This document shows, piece by piece, positions 20,334 through 31,877 of a DNA stretch of 64,000 nt. A program made the translations under genes and the position numbers. Positions within the stretch are counted from its first letter, which is position 1; each line of letters starts with the position of its first letter. Source of the stretch: Artemisia argyi (lineage: Eukaryota; Streptophyta; Magnoliopsida; Asterales; Asteraceae); contig CM060697.1 in the NCBI GenBank assembly GCA_030686995.1, positions 108,632,706 to 108,696,705 of the forward strand. The letters run 5' to 3'. The notes beneath the pieces are model-generated. The model saw nothing but the letters and a program-made list of their open reading frames with translations, did no database searches and was not told the origin of the DNA.

Positions 20334-23300
20334 TGTGACAAACGGTAATTTTTCACCTTTATTTAATAGTAAATATTAATTTATTAGCGTCTAACTATTT
20401 GAGTTAAGCATTCATAAGCTTACATAACTATTCGGGAAGCAAACCCACATACTGTGACTTACAACAACTCATAACAACGACCATATTTATCAGAAATGTG
20501 AAAATATTATTTTCTGACCTATCCTGCTATTTATTTACCGAACCGAGAATTTATCTCGAGCACAGCACGACACGCGTACCGACACTATTATAGTAACGAT
20601 AAAAATGTAATAAATTACAATCATAAATTTTATATCTCATACTCGAGCCAAACCAAGAATACCGCGTTGACACTTGAGCTCAACGGGACACGGAGTACAT
20701 ACGACACACTCTTCGTGCATTAAACACAACTACTAATATACAAGATTTTTCCTATCACTTTTATAATATACATATACGTTTATATAAAAAAAAAAAATGA
20801 AACGTTAATATGAGAAGATAAAATCCCACGCCTCACCACTCTTCCAAAACAAAAGAAATATATTAATTCTCTTTTCACCCTTTCCCAGGAACACGCTTTC
20901 CTCTCCCTCTCTCTTCCAATATATCGATCCTGCTTCCTCTCTATCTCTTCCCAAAAGTTAGATCTCAAAAAAAAGAAGAAGAAGAATAAAAAAAAAAAAA
21001 AAAAAATCAAGAAAAACATGTGATTTGAATCAAGCCTCGAGTTCCTCTCCATGAGTAACCCTTGCACGCCAAGGAGAATACTTTCCTCTTTCAACCTCTT
21101 ATCCAGCCAAGAAGAGTCACGAGATAACATATGAAGAAGCCAAGTTTTGTTTTTAGTCCATTTTTGGTTATAAACGATTTTCGATATACAAAAGGTTGGT
21201 ATTAGGGTTACTAATTTTCCTTCTTTTTATTCCACCCGACCCATAATGGCACCACAACTCCCTTGGTGTGGATTGCTTGCTTGGGGCTCGGATTGGATCT
21301 TCTTCTTGTAATTTCTTCAAAGACTTGTAAGATAATCTCAAACTTTTGTTTCTAAGATTCGATTATATGCATGTATGGTTATTCTTATAAAGAGTTATTA
21401 TATCAGTTTTGAATTTGAGAAAAACCCTAATTTTTAAGATTGATTATTAGGTGTTAAATTGTTAGGGCTTTTGTGATTAAGGATAAATTAAGTGTTTTGG
21501 GCATGTTTTAATTGAAGGAAAACTTAAGAATGAACATGTTTTGATTTAATCTTGGATCGAAAAATTTTATACATTTTTAGGATTGATGAAATTGATATAT
21601 TATGGGTTGACATAAATTTTGTGTTAGATGAAACTTTGATAAATTGTGATGTTATATGAAATCTTGATAAAAGTTAATGTTAATTTGAAACTAGTAAATT
21701 ATTAATTGATTCTTTATTTCGAAATTACAGTTAATAAAATCTTGTTCGACTTATGAAAATTGTTCTTTCTTTTTTTGAGTGGTTACGGGTTTCTTTTATA
21801 AAAGATTTGAATTGTGTTAGTATTGTTGCAATTGTTGTGGTTAGCAAATAATAGGTCATAAGGTTCAATACTAGCGATTTGATTTTCTTGTATTCAAGAA
21901 AATATTGTTTGTGTTAATATTTTTGGAGTCGATTTGGGTTTAGTCCAAAACAGTAGATGTTTACATTTTTTTTATGATTGTTGTGTTGTTTCGTATGACC
22001 AAGAAGTATTAACCCAACTTATAGTCTTTTCACGAGTCCAACGATGGTCTCCGTTCGAGTCGTATTGTGAGGTCGAGATTGCTATTAGAGTTCAAAATAA
22101 GAATACTGGCTTGATTTTTGTATCACAATATACACAACTTTATAAGAAGAAAATTGGAACTGAACTTGTTGTGTTTGTGTCGAACATGATCATGGGCTGA
22201 GGCCCAATCAAAATAATAAAAGGGGTGCGTGATATACATGGAACCATTTTGATGTTATTGAATAATAAAAGGGGTGCGTGATGTTTTACTATAATACATG
22301 GGACCATTTTGATCTTATTGTTGTTAAGTGATGTCGTGAATGCCGTGTTACACTTATTCATTCCACGACTAAATTTCCGACTCATTCCTTTTCACTCGAC
22401 CACGAGTATCGTGACTTATCTTCTCAACATACGCAAATCGACATATCGTATTTAATACATATACGGGCCACGCTCCACTTTCGTAAAAATCCTACACTTA
22501 AAAAGGGCTTTTGTCAAAACTAGTAAGCGAACAACAAGCAAAATATTTTAAACATGCATAATTTCTCAAAATATATAGTTTACTAGCTTATTTTAAATGT
22601 AAAAACTTAAACAAAGTCACTCTTTAACTATATACTTTTATTTATAATAGCAACAAACATGTGGTATATAAATATAAATACACTTAATTAAATATGTATA
22701 GTTACCTCTAACTATAACGTTATTATTTTCCGTCTACATCCAATATTTACTATAATTACTTTCCATACTCCGTCCTTTGGTTATCGTCAACCCAAAGGTT
22801 TATTTATCTTCGGTAATATATTGCCTACGTATTCACTTATACACTCCCATGAGTCAATACTTACACAATTAGAAAATTGTTTTCAAACTTAAACGCTGCC
22901 ACACAAGCAACAACGACGCAAACACTTTAAAACCTTTATAAATTTATTTAAACTCCATTGAGTCTTATATTAAAAATGTAAACTAAAATTTACCGTACTA
23001 TTCTAGGTCGCGTGTCGTTGCCGCTCACTATCACTATTTGACTTTTCACTACCGAGACTACTAATCGCTAAGGTGAGTTTATAGCCCCACTTTACTTATA
23101 CTTTACAAAACTATGGGGTGAGAAACATGCAAAACATTTTCTGGACCATGCTATTATTTCTCAACACTATTGCGTAGTTAGCCTAAGCCCTGAACCCACT
23201 GTTATGCCCACTTTCATGAACCGTTAATTCCTGTTAGGAAGCGCGATTGATATAAATAGATCTATTGGGGGTAACTCCCCCGTTCGGTTGGCCAGACGGG

Positions 23301-23847
23301 TCAATGCGAACGTATACCAAGTCGGATTACGAGTGTATTGGGTTAAACACTCGCTATGGGCCCTCACTATTATTATATGTGCTACATTGTGGCATACTAA
23401 ACTGTTTAGCTTCGGTTGCATGAACTTAGTGCTAGCGCGATAGACTATTTTTGTATGACATTATATGCGTTGTAATGTTTGTACACAAAACTATTGGTCC
23501 ACATTACTTTACTGATAAACCTATAGACTCACCAGCTTTTTACTGACTTTTAGCATGTTTACTCAGGTGTTTGAGCTGCTTATTTTCGTCAAGGCATGGC
23601 AAGGCGATGGTCATAACCTATTTACCTAAGTGTTTTTACACAACATTATGACTTGTTTGTATGGGACCATTCGACGTTGGGCTTATCTATTTATTTTAAA
23701 ACTTGATGTAAACTTGAATGAATTTAAATGAAATGTATTTGTAACGGAGTATGTATTCCGTTCTTTATTATCTTGTGTTGTGATCTCCAATTTAGTAGCA
23801 CCCCATGACCCGAATGCTTCCGCTGTACCGATTTTGGGGGTGTTACA
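20334..23847 (+). repeat. LTR3, 3514 bp
   Basis: 3' LTR of the complete copy, ending GGTGTTACA directly before the TTCGT target-site duplication. Relative to LTR2 it lacks 9 nt near 22163 and 3 nt near 23102, and it has scattered substitutions concentrated after about 22160. Confidence 0.93.
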
Positions 23848-23852
23848 TTCGT

Positions 23853-24132
23853 CACCAACTAATTACACATAAAAAGGTTGTTCATCCTTTTCAGAAATTT
23901 ATATTTCTATTTTAAAATGATTTTATACTTATATGGGTTAACTTGTTTTTACCAAAACATGTTTATCGCTAACCCAAACTTGTCTATTTATGTGTTAGCT
24001 TCGTGTCGTGTTAAACACATTTCTAACACAAATAATGAGTGGTTTCTCAAAAAGCCCTTAATAAAATGTTTACTAGATCAAACTAAAAAGTTATTCAAAT
24101 ACAAAAGTTGCTAACTAACTATTTTAAATATG
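23853..24132. other. Host sequence between the gypsy and copia insertions
   Basis: The short AT-rich spacer bears one target-site duplication of each neighbouring element. No gene is supported. Confidence 0.6.
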
Positions 24133-24137
24133 GAGGT

Positions 24138-24558
24138 TGTTAGGACCCTTGCTTCGAATATCTAACACAAGTTATATTGAGAAAAGAAGAGATATGTAGA
24201 GAGAGAGATAGAGAGAAGAGAAAGAGGAATGGGAACTCTTGTGTGTGAAATGAACAACTTTGATATTACCAAGAGAACCATCCTCTAAATGAGGCCTTAC
24301 ATGGGTATTTATACTTGTAGTCTAGGGCATCACATATCTTTGACCATATTACATAACTAGCCCTTAGACTTTATACAAGCATGAATAATACACATAAACT
24401 TAATAAACTAGCATTTACTAACTATTACATGAATATATTTAACTAACTGTTTGACTCAATAATGATCGTCACTTTTAATGCTAACAATCTCCCCCTAAGG
24501 GACGATCATTGAGATCTCTCTTTGATTACATAAATGATCAACACTTCTAATGCTAACA
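24138..24558 (-). repeat. 3' LTR of the copia-type element (left)
   Basis: 421 bp. Nearly all differences from the right LTR lie in the ~125 bp nearest its outer end. It contains an internal copy of the LTR/PPT junction (TGCTAACA then ATCTCCCCCTAAGG at 24479-24500), identical in arrangement to the real junction at 24551-24572. Confidence 0.92.
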
Positions 24559-24572
24559 ATCTCCCCCTAAGG
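24559..24572 (-). promoter_or_regulatory. Polypurine tract of the copia-type element
   Basis: On the minus strand it reads CCTTAGGGGGAGAT immediately before the 3' LTR (TGTTAGCATT), the usual plus-strand primer of copia elements. Confidence 0.85.
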
Positions 24573-26816
24573 GTGATCATTGAGATCTCTCTTTTGTGAC
24601 CTTGATCGTTGATCTTTGAAGCTTGTTCTTTTTGAACTTTGAGTCTTTGTGTAATAGTTTTGCTAGTTCCTTTGTTCCAATCATGCTTTGTGATCTTTCT
24701 TGCCTTTGATCATCATCTTCAAATATGGATATCTTTACGTCTTTTCCAACATGCTCATACTTTGTTTGACTTTGAATCCTTGTGAAGTTCTCTTTTCATT
24801 GACTTTAATCTTTGTTTCTTTGGTTTGTAGATTCTTTGACTTTGACTTAGAAACGTTCTGAACTTTGCTTTGCTTTGATCTTTGAAGAGAGCTTTGCAGG
24901 GTATGAGCATGTGGATCTTTGAGTGATGGTAACGGTCTTTCTCCAAGGAACATTTATGAGAACCTGCATAAAATAGTTAGCAATAAATCAACCGGTACTT
25001 ACAGGTTCGGAATTAGAGATCGTCAACAGCATAGTGTGAAGACTCCTTCTAACCCTTACCAAGGCCGTTCCCATATCAGATACTCCCGAAAGAGCTTACG
25101 AGACCTACTAAGTAGCTCAATGACTGGGTGAGTCGCTGGGGATCACTCCATGACTGTAGACCGTTTGAAACATAGTAACCATCATGATAGATAAGGCAAG
25201 ATCCGTAGATCTCATAAAGACTCTTACAACTTGTGTCCTTTTTGGCGAACACAAGTGTATTCATAGGAAGTGTATCCTAAGAGATCTTTTAATGTATCTC
25301 ATGGCTCTAGACTCGATAAGTGCACATTTGGTTTTCCTATGCGGAGACTAGGGATGGGTCTCCTGCTTCAATATCAACCATCTCTAAGAGACAGATCGAT
25401 AGATTACACCGGTTCCCCGTGAGAATGAAACAAATATCTTTTAAGAGATACCTGAGTGGCTAGAAGGTTTAGTGCAATGCGTCACTGGGTCCATGACGTC
25501 TTGTCTTCAATAACGGTGTCACCTTAGTAACAACCAGTAGCATATGAGTTGAACCCGGTGTCTGCCCTAAGGTTGAACATATGGAGGGCTATTTCTTTTC
25601 ACCCTTTCATTTGCTTTTCTTTTTAATTCTTCAACCCCTTCTTTCTCCTTTCATTCTTTTCTCCTTTTTTCAAATCATACCTAAGGACTTCTAATTCTAG
25701 TCTATTGGAATTGTCCTTGGGTAGATCCCTCCGGCTCTGGCGGATCATAGGACGGTTTTTCCTAACCTTAGTCACCTTATAACTCCATGACTATCCTATA
25801 ATTGCCATCAAACCATTTGTGAAAATCTCTCAAAGCGTTATGATAATAAAACATACTTTGTTAACACTTTGAGAGTTTTGCATTTCATTTGAAGGACTCC
25901 CCCTTCACATGTGCTCATGGATTTTTAAGAAATTTGCACATGCGTGAGGAGTTTGCACTTTTGAATTGATTCACTTTCAATGAACACAACCGATTCGAGA
26001 CACGCTTACATCACTAGTTAGACTAGCTTGAAGTTATTACCCGGCCTGGTCATATTCACAGAAAGTTTCTCGAAACGGTACATTTCTACTCAAACAAATC
26101 CTTTTCGAGACACGCTTACGTGGCTAGTTAAAGAGTTCCATTATCAGCTTTTAGGTGACAACTAGCTCTAGTAACTAACTTGATGTTATTACCCGTCGAG
26201 GATAAGTCTTTTCGATTACTAACTTTTGTTGTTTCGTCAATTCTTGGGTCATTTCTGAGTCGAGCTCGTTTGAGATTCAAGACGATCACATTTTAATCAC
26301 GTCTTCTCCCCCTCAAAAATAGCATATCCATGGTATTTTTTATACCAATTGATTAAAACCTTTTTCTTTTTGGATAGCTTATGGGAGAAACGGATGTTTG
26401 TAAATTCCGAATTAGTTTCCTTTAAGCATGATTTTTTTGGAACTTCTTTTTATTACTCCCCCTCAAAAATAGAACATTTTGATTAAATTAAGCGATTTAA
26501 GGATTTGAGGGAGTAATAAAAAATTAAGAAGACTTTGATAAGCTTTTTTTTTTGTGAGAAGTCTTCCTATCTTTTAGGATTGTCGCACATAAATGTACAA
26601 CAGGGTCCTTTCTTTGAAAATCACGGGTTATACACTGTTATGTGTGCATAAGCCATAATGTTTTTAGGATAAGTGCTCAAAAAATATTTAAAACCTTTGA
26701 ATTGATTTAAGCACTTTCCTTTCTTTGAAGAACGAGTCCTTAGCTGAAATACTAAGAAGTCATTATTGAAGCCCGGGTTTCGTACTGAAGTATACGAAAG
26801 CCATTATGTTTTTGGA
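24573..26816 (-). other. Non-coding 3' region of the copia-type element
   Basis: Stops occur in all frames, so no pol genes are present, although this is where they would lie. It has CTTTGATCTTTGAA-like low complexity (24600-24900) and a twofold imperfect repeat (TTCGAGACACGCTTACRT at about 25993 and 26106). CCCCCTCAAAAATAG motifs occur near 26310 and 26459. Confidence 0.7.
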
Positions 26817-29800
26817 TTAGACAACAACTTTTGGAACCCATTTAAGCACGGCGCCAATGGGTTTACCATATTTTGAAATCCATTTGAAAGTTGTGTCAAT
26901 CCGAGACAAAGAAGTTGAATTCCAACGAGGACTGAAAACCTGTGTTTCATTTTGAAGTAAAGCTCGTGGAATCAACGGTGATTTAAAACTCTTTTGCTTT
27001 TGAAAGTTGTTTGAGAAACTCGGTGTTTCTCTTGGAGTTTTAAAACTTGAAGAAGAAGTTTTCCATCCATTGTTGAAACTCGGTGTTTCATTTCGAAAAT
27101 TCGTTTTTGAGATGAATGGAAACCTTCCAGAATTTGGTTTTTTCAAAGCATAGCCATTCCTTTGTTGTAGCGGAAGCATTTTTGAGTATGAATAATTCAA
27201 ATGTTTTGAACGGCTTTGCTTTGGTTTCCACACTGGCTTCACCGGAGTAAAACGAGAGTATGGAGTTTGAAAAACTTGATTCTGTTCGTTTAGAGCACTT
27301 GCATTTGAACCCGTTTGAGGAGTAAATGTTTCAGAAAAATTAGGTCTCTTTGAAAACTTCCTTCCTTTTTGCAAAGAATAGGTTGTAAACTGAGAAACCT
27401 TTTTCGAAAACGGTTTTGAAGATTCACCCGTGTAAACCTTCTCCGAAACACTTACTTGTGGTTTAGAATCGTTTGAAACTTGAGATTTTCCTTTTGACCG
27501 GTTAAGAACATCAAACTTCGCTTTTAAGGCATTGTATGACGTTCTCAAATCATTGTATTCTTTTTGAAGAGAAATATTATCTGATGATGCCAGTTTTTCT
27601 TGCAAAGAAGCATTTTGATTTTCAAGATGTGCAAAATATTTTTCATATTTGTCTGTTTCGATTGAAAAATCATTTTTGGCATCACCAAAATCCTTGGTTT
27701 GTTGTGCAACCGTTTTTTCCAATTCAACAATTTTGTTTTGAAGCACAGATTTTTCTTTTTCAAAAAGATGATTTGGGACGATCTGAGCGTCAGATTTGTT
27801 TGAAGTTTGATTCTGAACTCTTGACCGCTTGATTGAATCAAACAAGTTTTTGTAAGTCTGTTTCAAATGCTCATTTTCTTTTTGTAATGATGCCACAGCA
27901 TGTTCCAATTCAAGATTTTTTGTATCAAGTTCGTCTAAATCAAACTTGATATTGGTATCATCACATTTTTCTTCAAAAATCTTTTCTTTTTCTTTAAGCA
28001 CTGATGTCAAAGAGTTTTCAGAAGACATTTTCTCATTCTCCTCTTGCAGTTTGAGTTGGAAAGAGATACTTTGTGCTTCGAGTATTGCAAGATGTTTCTC
28101 AAAGTGAGCAGTTCTTTTTGACAATTCTGCTTTAACATCAGTTGCTTCTTGTGAAAGCTCGGTGATTTTCTTTTTGAGACAAAGATTTTCAGATTTCAAA
28201 GAAGATGTTTGTTCAAAATTCTCATTCACTTTCTCATGGCAAACAGATTTTGATTTGAAAGACTCTATTTGATTTGTGAAAAATTCCTTTTGAATGTCAA
28301 GTATTAAGCATTTTTCATCAAATTCGTCTTCAAGAGAATGAACGTATTTTAAATCTTCTCTCATTTCAGTGACAAGATGTTTTTCAAAGTTCTCAAAACT
28401 TAAGTTGAGATTTTTCACATGAGGTTCAATCTCATCTTTCAAAATCTTTTGGACTTCAATCTTAAGGCGTACATCTGACGAAAGAGGAGTAGACCAAACG
28501 CTGTTATCGATGTTTACTTGCTTAAACCAAATGGCTTTTAACGTATGCTCAATGTGATGTTTAAGATTACAAAATTGTTTCCTTGCTTTATTTTGCCATA
28601 ACGTAGCATCATAAGTAGCAAGTTGAGCTTCTTTGAAAAATCTTTTCACATTTGTGTCTTTTCTTTTGAAAGGTGCTTTTGGAAAATCAGTCACTTGTAG
28701 ACCACCATACACAAAGCCGTGATACGAGAGTGGGTTTTTTGTTTGTTTTACTTTCAAACGTTTTTCCTCTTCAGATTTTAAAATATCTTGAGACTCAAAC
28801 AAAAGATCATCTGACAATTCTTTTCCCATATCTTCAGCGTTGTACAAAATAGGTGTCAGCTTTTTCACTTTGTTTAAAACACACGGTTTTTCATTTTCCA
28901 CATTAGCATTATTCACAAAACCAATTCCAGATGTTTGTTTCTCAATCTCCTCATCTTTAGTAGGCAGCATGTTGAATGTCTGAGAAGTCTGTCCCAATTT
29001 TCGAAGTTTGTTTTCAAGATCGTTTGTTCTTTTTAAAAACTCTTTGTTTTCATTCTCAAGTTTTGTGTTTACAATCTCAAAATTTGATGTGGTTTTCTGA
29101 AGCTTTGAATTTTCACTTTTTAAATCATTGTTCTCTTTTAAAAGCGCTTGAACCTTTCTGTTGTTAACAACCATTTGAGTATCCAGATTTTGAATGGAAC
29201 GTTTTTCACGAAGAACAGCTTCTCTATAACCAACTTCAAGTTCTTCATTTCTTTTTAAAAGTGGTTTGACAGACTCTCCATACATTTCAAACTTTTGAGC
29301 TTGAGATTTAAGGTTTGAATTTTCAAATTCAAGTTCAGCTTTTCTTTTTGTTACATTTTGAAAACCTTTTTCCATTTCTTTAAATCTCTCAAGCTCTTTT
29401 GTCAATGAGACATTCGTTTGCTTAGCTTCACGATTGTCCTCTTTGCACTTTTCAAGTTCATGTTTGAAATTATCGATTAAAGAAGCAAATAAGGCACGAT
29501 CTTGTTCATAAGAAGATCCATCCTGGGCAGGCTCACCTCTATTAGGATCCATATCTGGAGTATCAAAAGTGATATTGCTATCATTTTGTTCCTCCACATA
29601 TGTGTCACTAATAGACTCAGAATGCTCAGGATGTGTCTGATTATGAGCAAACACATTATCAAACACAACATCATTATTGTTTGAATGTAGTACCTTAGTA
29701 AATATCTCTGTATCTGATGAAGGTCTGATATGATCATCTTCGGTGTCCCAAACAGCTTCATTCCTTTGTGTACCATCAGTATCTGAATCATAGCTAGGAC

Positions 29801-30449
29801 TGCTGCTTTCAACCTGCTGTTCTGAAGATGAATCACTTCCCGTGAAAACCAAACTATCATCTGATGCATCACCCTCATTGACCGTTTCCTCTTCTGTTTG
29901 AAAATCTTTCTTTGTCTCTTTCTCAATCACCTCTTTTTCCGTTAACTGCATCTCTCTTTCAATTAGCTCTCTTTCTTTTAACTGCATATCCTTTTCAATC
30001 TGCTCTCTTTCCCGTTTCAGCTTCTCAATTTTATTTAACTCAGCTTCCTCAGCATCAAGTATCTTTTCGAGTTCATCCATTTGATTTATGCATTGAGTTC
30101 TGAAGGTAGAATAGCTTACCCAAAATTTTCTATAAAACGCATCGATAAACACTGTCTGGTTCATTATCCAAGGGTTAAATATTCTCTGAAACTGAGTTTG
30201 GATGACTTTAAGAGATTCTTTGCATTTATGCGTATGAAGTTCTTCTTCATTAAAATGCTTTTCAAGTTGATTCAGGTTTTGGATGAGTTCTTCTTTGAAA
30301 TGATGAAATCGGTCTCTGACGTAGTATTCAAATGCCTCATCGAAACTTATTTCTAAGCCATAAGTATTGATGACCTTCCCTACATATGACTTGAACACTG
30401 TAAACGCTTTCTTTGAATCTCTCTCTTGGATTTGCATTTTCATTTCCAT
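26817..30449 (-). CDS. Giant coiled-coil Gag-like protein of the copia-type element
   Basis: 1210 residues with no stop, starting MEMKMQIQERDSKKAFTVFK. Residues ~1-120 form an aromatic-rich helical segment. Residues ~120-190 are highly charged heptads (REREQIEKDMQLKERELIER). Residues ~190-300 are acidic and serine-rich. Several coiled-coil blocks follow, with LEFENSNLKSQ- and LENENKEFLK-type repeats, up to about residue 1000. The end is basic and aromatic, with repeats of ETPSF and a WVPK terminus, the motif that precedes protease in related copia Gag-Pol proteins. I see no CCHC zinc knuckle and no capsid core that I can name. A role in particle assembly is inferred from position. A stop-free 3.6-kb frame in an element lacking pol argues for selection or very recent insertion. 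No enzyme activity is proposed. Confidence 0.82.
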   Translation of the reverse strand: MEMKMQIQERDSKKAFTVFKSYVGKVINTYGLEISFDEAFEYYVRDRFHHFKEELIQNLNQLEKHFNEEELHTHKCKESLKVIQTQFQRIFNPWIMNQTVFIDAFYRKFWVSYSTFRTQCINQMDELEKILDAEEAELNKIEKLKREREQIEKDMQLKERELIEREMQLTEKEVIEKETKKDFQTEEETVNEGDASDDSLVFTGSDSSSEQQVESSSPSYDSDTDGTQRNEAVWDTEDDHIRPSSDTEIFTKVLHSNNNDVVFDNVFAHNQTHPEHSESISDTYVEEQNDSNITFDTPDMDPNRGEPAQDGSSYEQDRALFASLIDNFKHELEKCKEDNREAKQTNVSLTKELERFKEMEKGFQNVTKRKAELEFENSNLKSQAQKFEMYGESVKPLLKRNEELEVGYREAVLREKRSIQNLDTQMVVNNRKVQALLKENNDLKSENSKLQKTTSNFEIVNTKLENENKEFLKRTNDLENKLRKLGQTSQTFNMLPTKDEEIEKQTSGIGFVNNANVENEKPCVLNKVKKLTPILYNAEDMGKELSDDLLFESQDILKSEEEKRLKVKQTKNPLSYHGFVYGGLQVTDFPKAPFKRKDTNVKRFFKEAQLATYDATLWQNKARKQFCNLKHHIEHTLKAIWFKQVNIDNSVWSTPLSSDVRLKIEVQKILKDEIEPHVKNLNLSFENFEKHLVTEMREDLKYVHSLEDEFDEKCLILDIQKEFFTNQIESFKSKSVCHEKVNENFEQTSSLKSENLCLKKKITELSQEATDVKAELSKRTAHFEKHLAILEAQSISFQLKLQEENEKMSSENSLTSVLKEKEKIFEEKCDDTNIKFDLDELDTKNLELEHAVASLQKENEHLKQTYKNLFDSIKRSRVQNQTSNKSDAQIVPNHLFEKEKSVLQNKIVELEKTVAQQTKDFGDAKNDFSIETDKYEKYFAHLENQNASLQEKLASSDNISLQKEYNDLRTSYNALKAKFDVLNRSKGKSQVSNDSKPQVSVSEKVYTGESSKPFSKKVSQFTTYSLQKGRKFSKRPNFSETFTPQTGSNASALNEQNQVFQTPYSRFTPVKPVWKPKQSRSKHLNYSYSKMLPLQQRNGYALKKPNSGRFPFISKTNFRNETPSFNNGWKTSSSSFKTPRETPSFSNNFQKQKSFKSPLIPRALLQNETQVFSPRWNSTSLSRIDTTFKWISKYGKPIGAVLKWVPKVVV

Positions 30450-30835
30450 TGTTAAGCGATGTGTGATAAAGTTGACCTTAGGATCTTTTAAGATAACAAA
30501 GGTTGTTGTAGAAGATTAGATGTTTTTGGCGAATTTTGAAAAACGTTCTCGGTTGAATTTTTGATTTCAAATTTTCCCTCCAAAAAATGAATACGAAAAT
30601 TTTCTTTCTCAAAATTTGAAAAACACAAAGAAATACAATTCTAAAGATACCAGAAAAATTTGAGTTTTGAAAATTTTTACGCCAAAATGTGCCGAAAAAA
30701 TTTGAATTTTGGCCTAAAAATTTGAATTTCGGGCCAAAATTTTCAACCTTTTACCAAAATTTGAATCTCGCGTAAAAATTGAATGTTAAGTCTCGTGTGA
30801 AAAATAAATTTTACTCAAATTTTCCCGCCAAAAAA

Positions 30836-30838
<3 letters not shown>

Positions 30839-30879
<41 letters not shown>
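30839..30879 (+). repeat. poly-T tract (~41 nt) in the element leader
   Basis: An uninterrupted T run (poly-A on the element's sense strand), 390 bp upstream of the Gag-like start codon. Confidence 0.85.
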
Positions 30880-30880
<1 letters not shown>

Positions 30881-30984
30881 GTTTTTGGAAATTGATAGGA
30901 TAGCTTGTGTAGATGAATGGATCTTTCCAACGAAATAGGAGTTGAGTTAGTCGAAAGCGGAGTTACTGATCAAACGATACAAGA

Positions 30985-31335
30985 ATTCCACTTTTCTCGA
31001 AAAAATTCCCAAGTTCTCAATAATTATGCCAAGTTCTCGATAATTATGCCAAGTTCTCGATAATATTTCCAAGTTCTCGATAGTTTTCCAAGATCACGAT
31101 AAAATCCCAAGTTTTGCGAAAATTTTTCAAGGTTCTCGATAATTATCAGTTTCTCGATAATTGTTTCTCGATAAATTTCAGTTTCTCGATAATTTTCAGT
31201 TTCTTGAAAAAGTATCCAGGTTCTCGAAAATTTTCAGTTTCTCGAAACTTTTTCAAGTTCTCGAAATTTTCCAGTTTTCGAAAACCTTGTGATGTTCTCG
31301 AAAATGTTATTTTTTCGAAAACCCAATCACACAAA
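30985..31335 (-). repeat. TTCTCGA-rich degenerate tandem repeat in the copia leader
   Basis: About twenty copies of TTCTCGA(T/A)AA-like words. They include near-tandem CCAAGTTCTCGATAATTATG at 31009-31100 and TTCTCGAAAATTTTCAG-type palindromes at 31195-31330. On the sense strand they lie 550-900 bp upstream of the ORF and downstream of the primer site. The TTCnnGAA core resembles half of a heat-shock element. Confidence 0.75.
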
Positions 31336-31861
31336 TTTCGAAATTATACAATTTCGAAATATAGCCACAAGTCGAAGTAATTTCTTTCTTATACAAGAGA
31401 GAAAATACCGAGTATCCAACGGTGAGCACGAACGGAGCCTTTTCTTGTGTTCTCGAAAACTTGTCAAAGATTTCGAAATCTAGTACTTGGGATTTCGAAA
31501 TTATGGCAGATTTTTTATTTCACTTAAAGCACACCCAAATAAAGTTTTTAATCCAAGATTCTTGTACTTCTAAGCTAAAAAACACCAAAACTTGAAGAAA
31601 GTTCAAAACTTGATGATTTTTATGAAACTTTTTCGAGATCTAGAAAACAAGTACAAAAACCAATTCGAATTTTTAAGCTTGAAATTATCAAAAAGGTTAA
31701 AACTTTCTTGTTAGAAAAGGTTTATAACACTAGTTTGTAATCAAAAAAATGTTAAAAACCAAGAAAAACAAGAAAAAGTAAAGACTTTTGAAAGTGAAAA
31801 CGTGATAAAAAGCTCAAAAGATACGAACCAAAAAACTTTCAACCCTCCTAAATCATTGTTA

Positions 31862-31875
31862 GGCTCTTGATACCA
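31862..31875 (-). promoter_or_regulatory. Primer binding site of the copia-type element
   Basis: On the minus strand TGGTATCAAGAGCC begins 2 nt inside the 5' LTR (right LTR). It matches the tRNA-iMet primer site of plant copia elements and fixes the element's orientation. Confidence 0.9.
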
Positions 31876-31877
31876 CT

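Larger units (their letters stand above)
8283..23847 (+). mobile_element. Ty3/gypsy chromovirus (Tekay/Del-like) tandem complex with three LTRs
   Basis: Layout: LTR1 stub (8283-8352), truncated pol (8353-10172), LTR2 (10207-13732), complete interior (13733-20333), LTR3 (20334-23847). LTRs begin TGTGACAAACGG and end GGTGTTACA. The whole complex is flanked by one perfect 5-bp target-site duplication, TTCGT (8278-8282 and 23848-23852), so it behaves as a single insertion that later rearranged. The interior has a tRNA-iMet primer site, an extra ORF, gag-protease, then RT, RNase H, integrase and a C-terminal chromodomain. That gene order and the chromodomain define a chromovirus; the protein sequence resembles Tekay/Del elements of Asteraceae. 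The complete unit (LTR2 to LTR3) is 13.6 kb, large for this clade because the LTRs are 3.5 kb. Confidence 0.93.
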
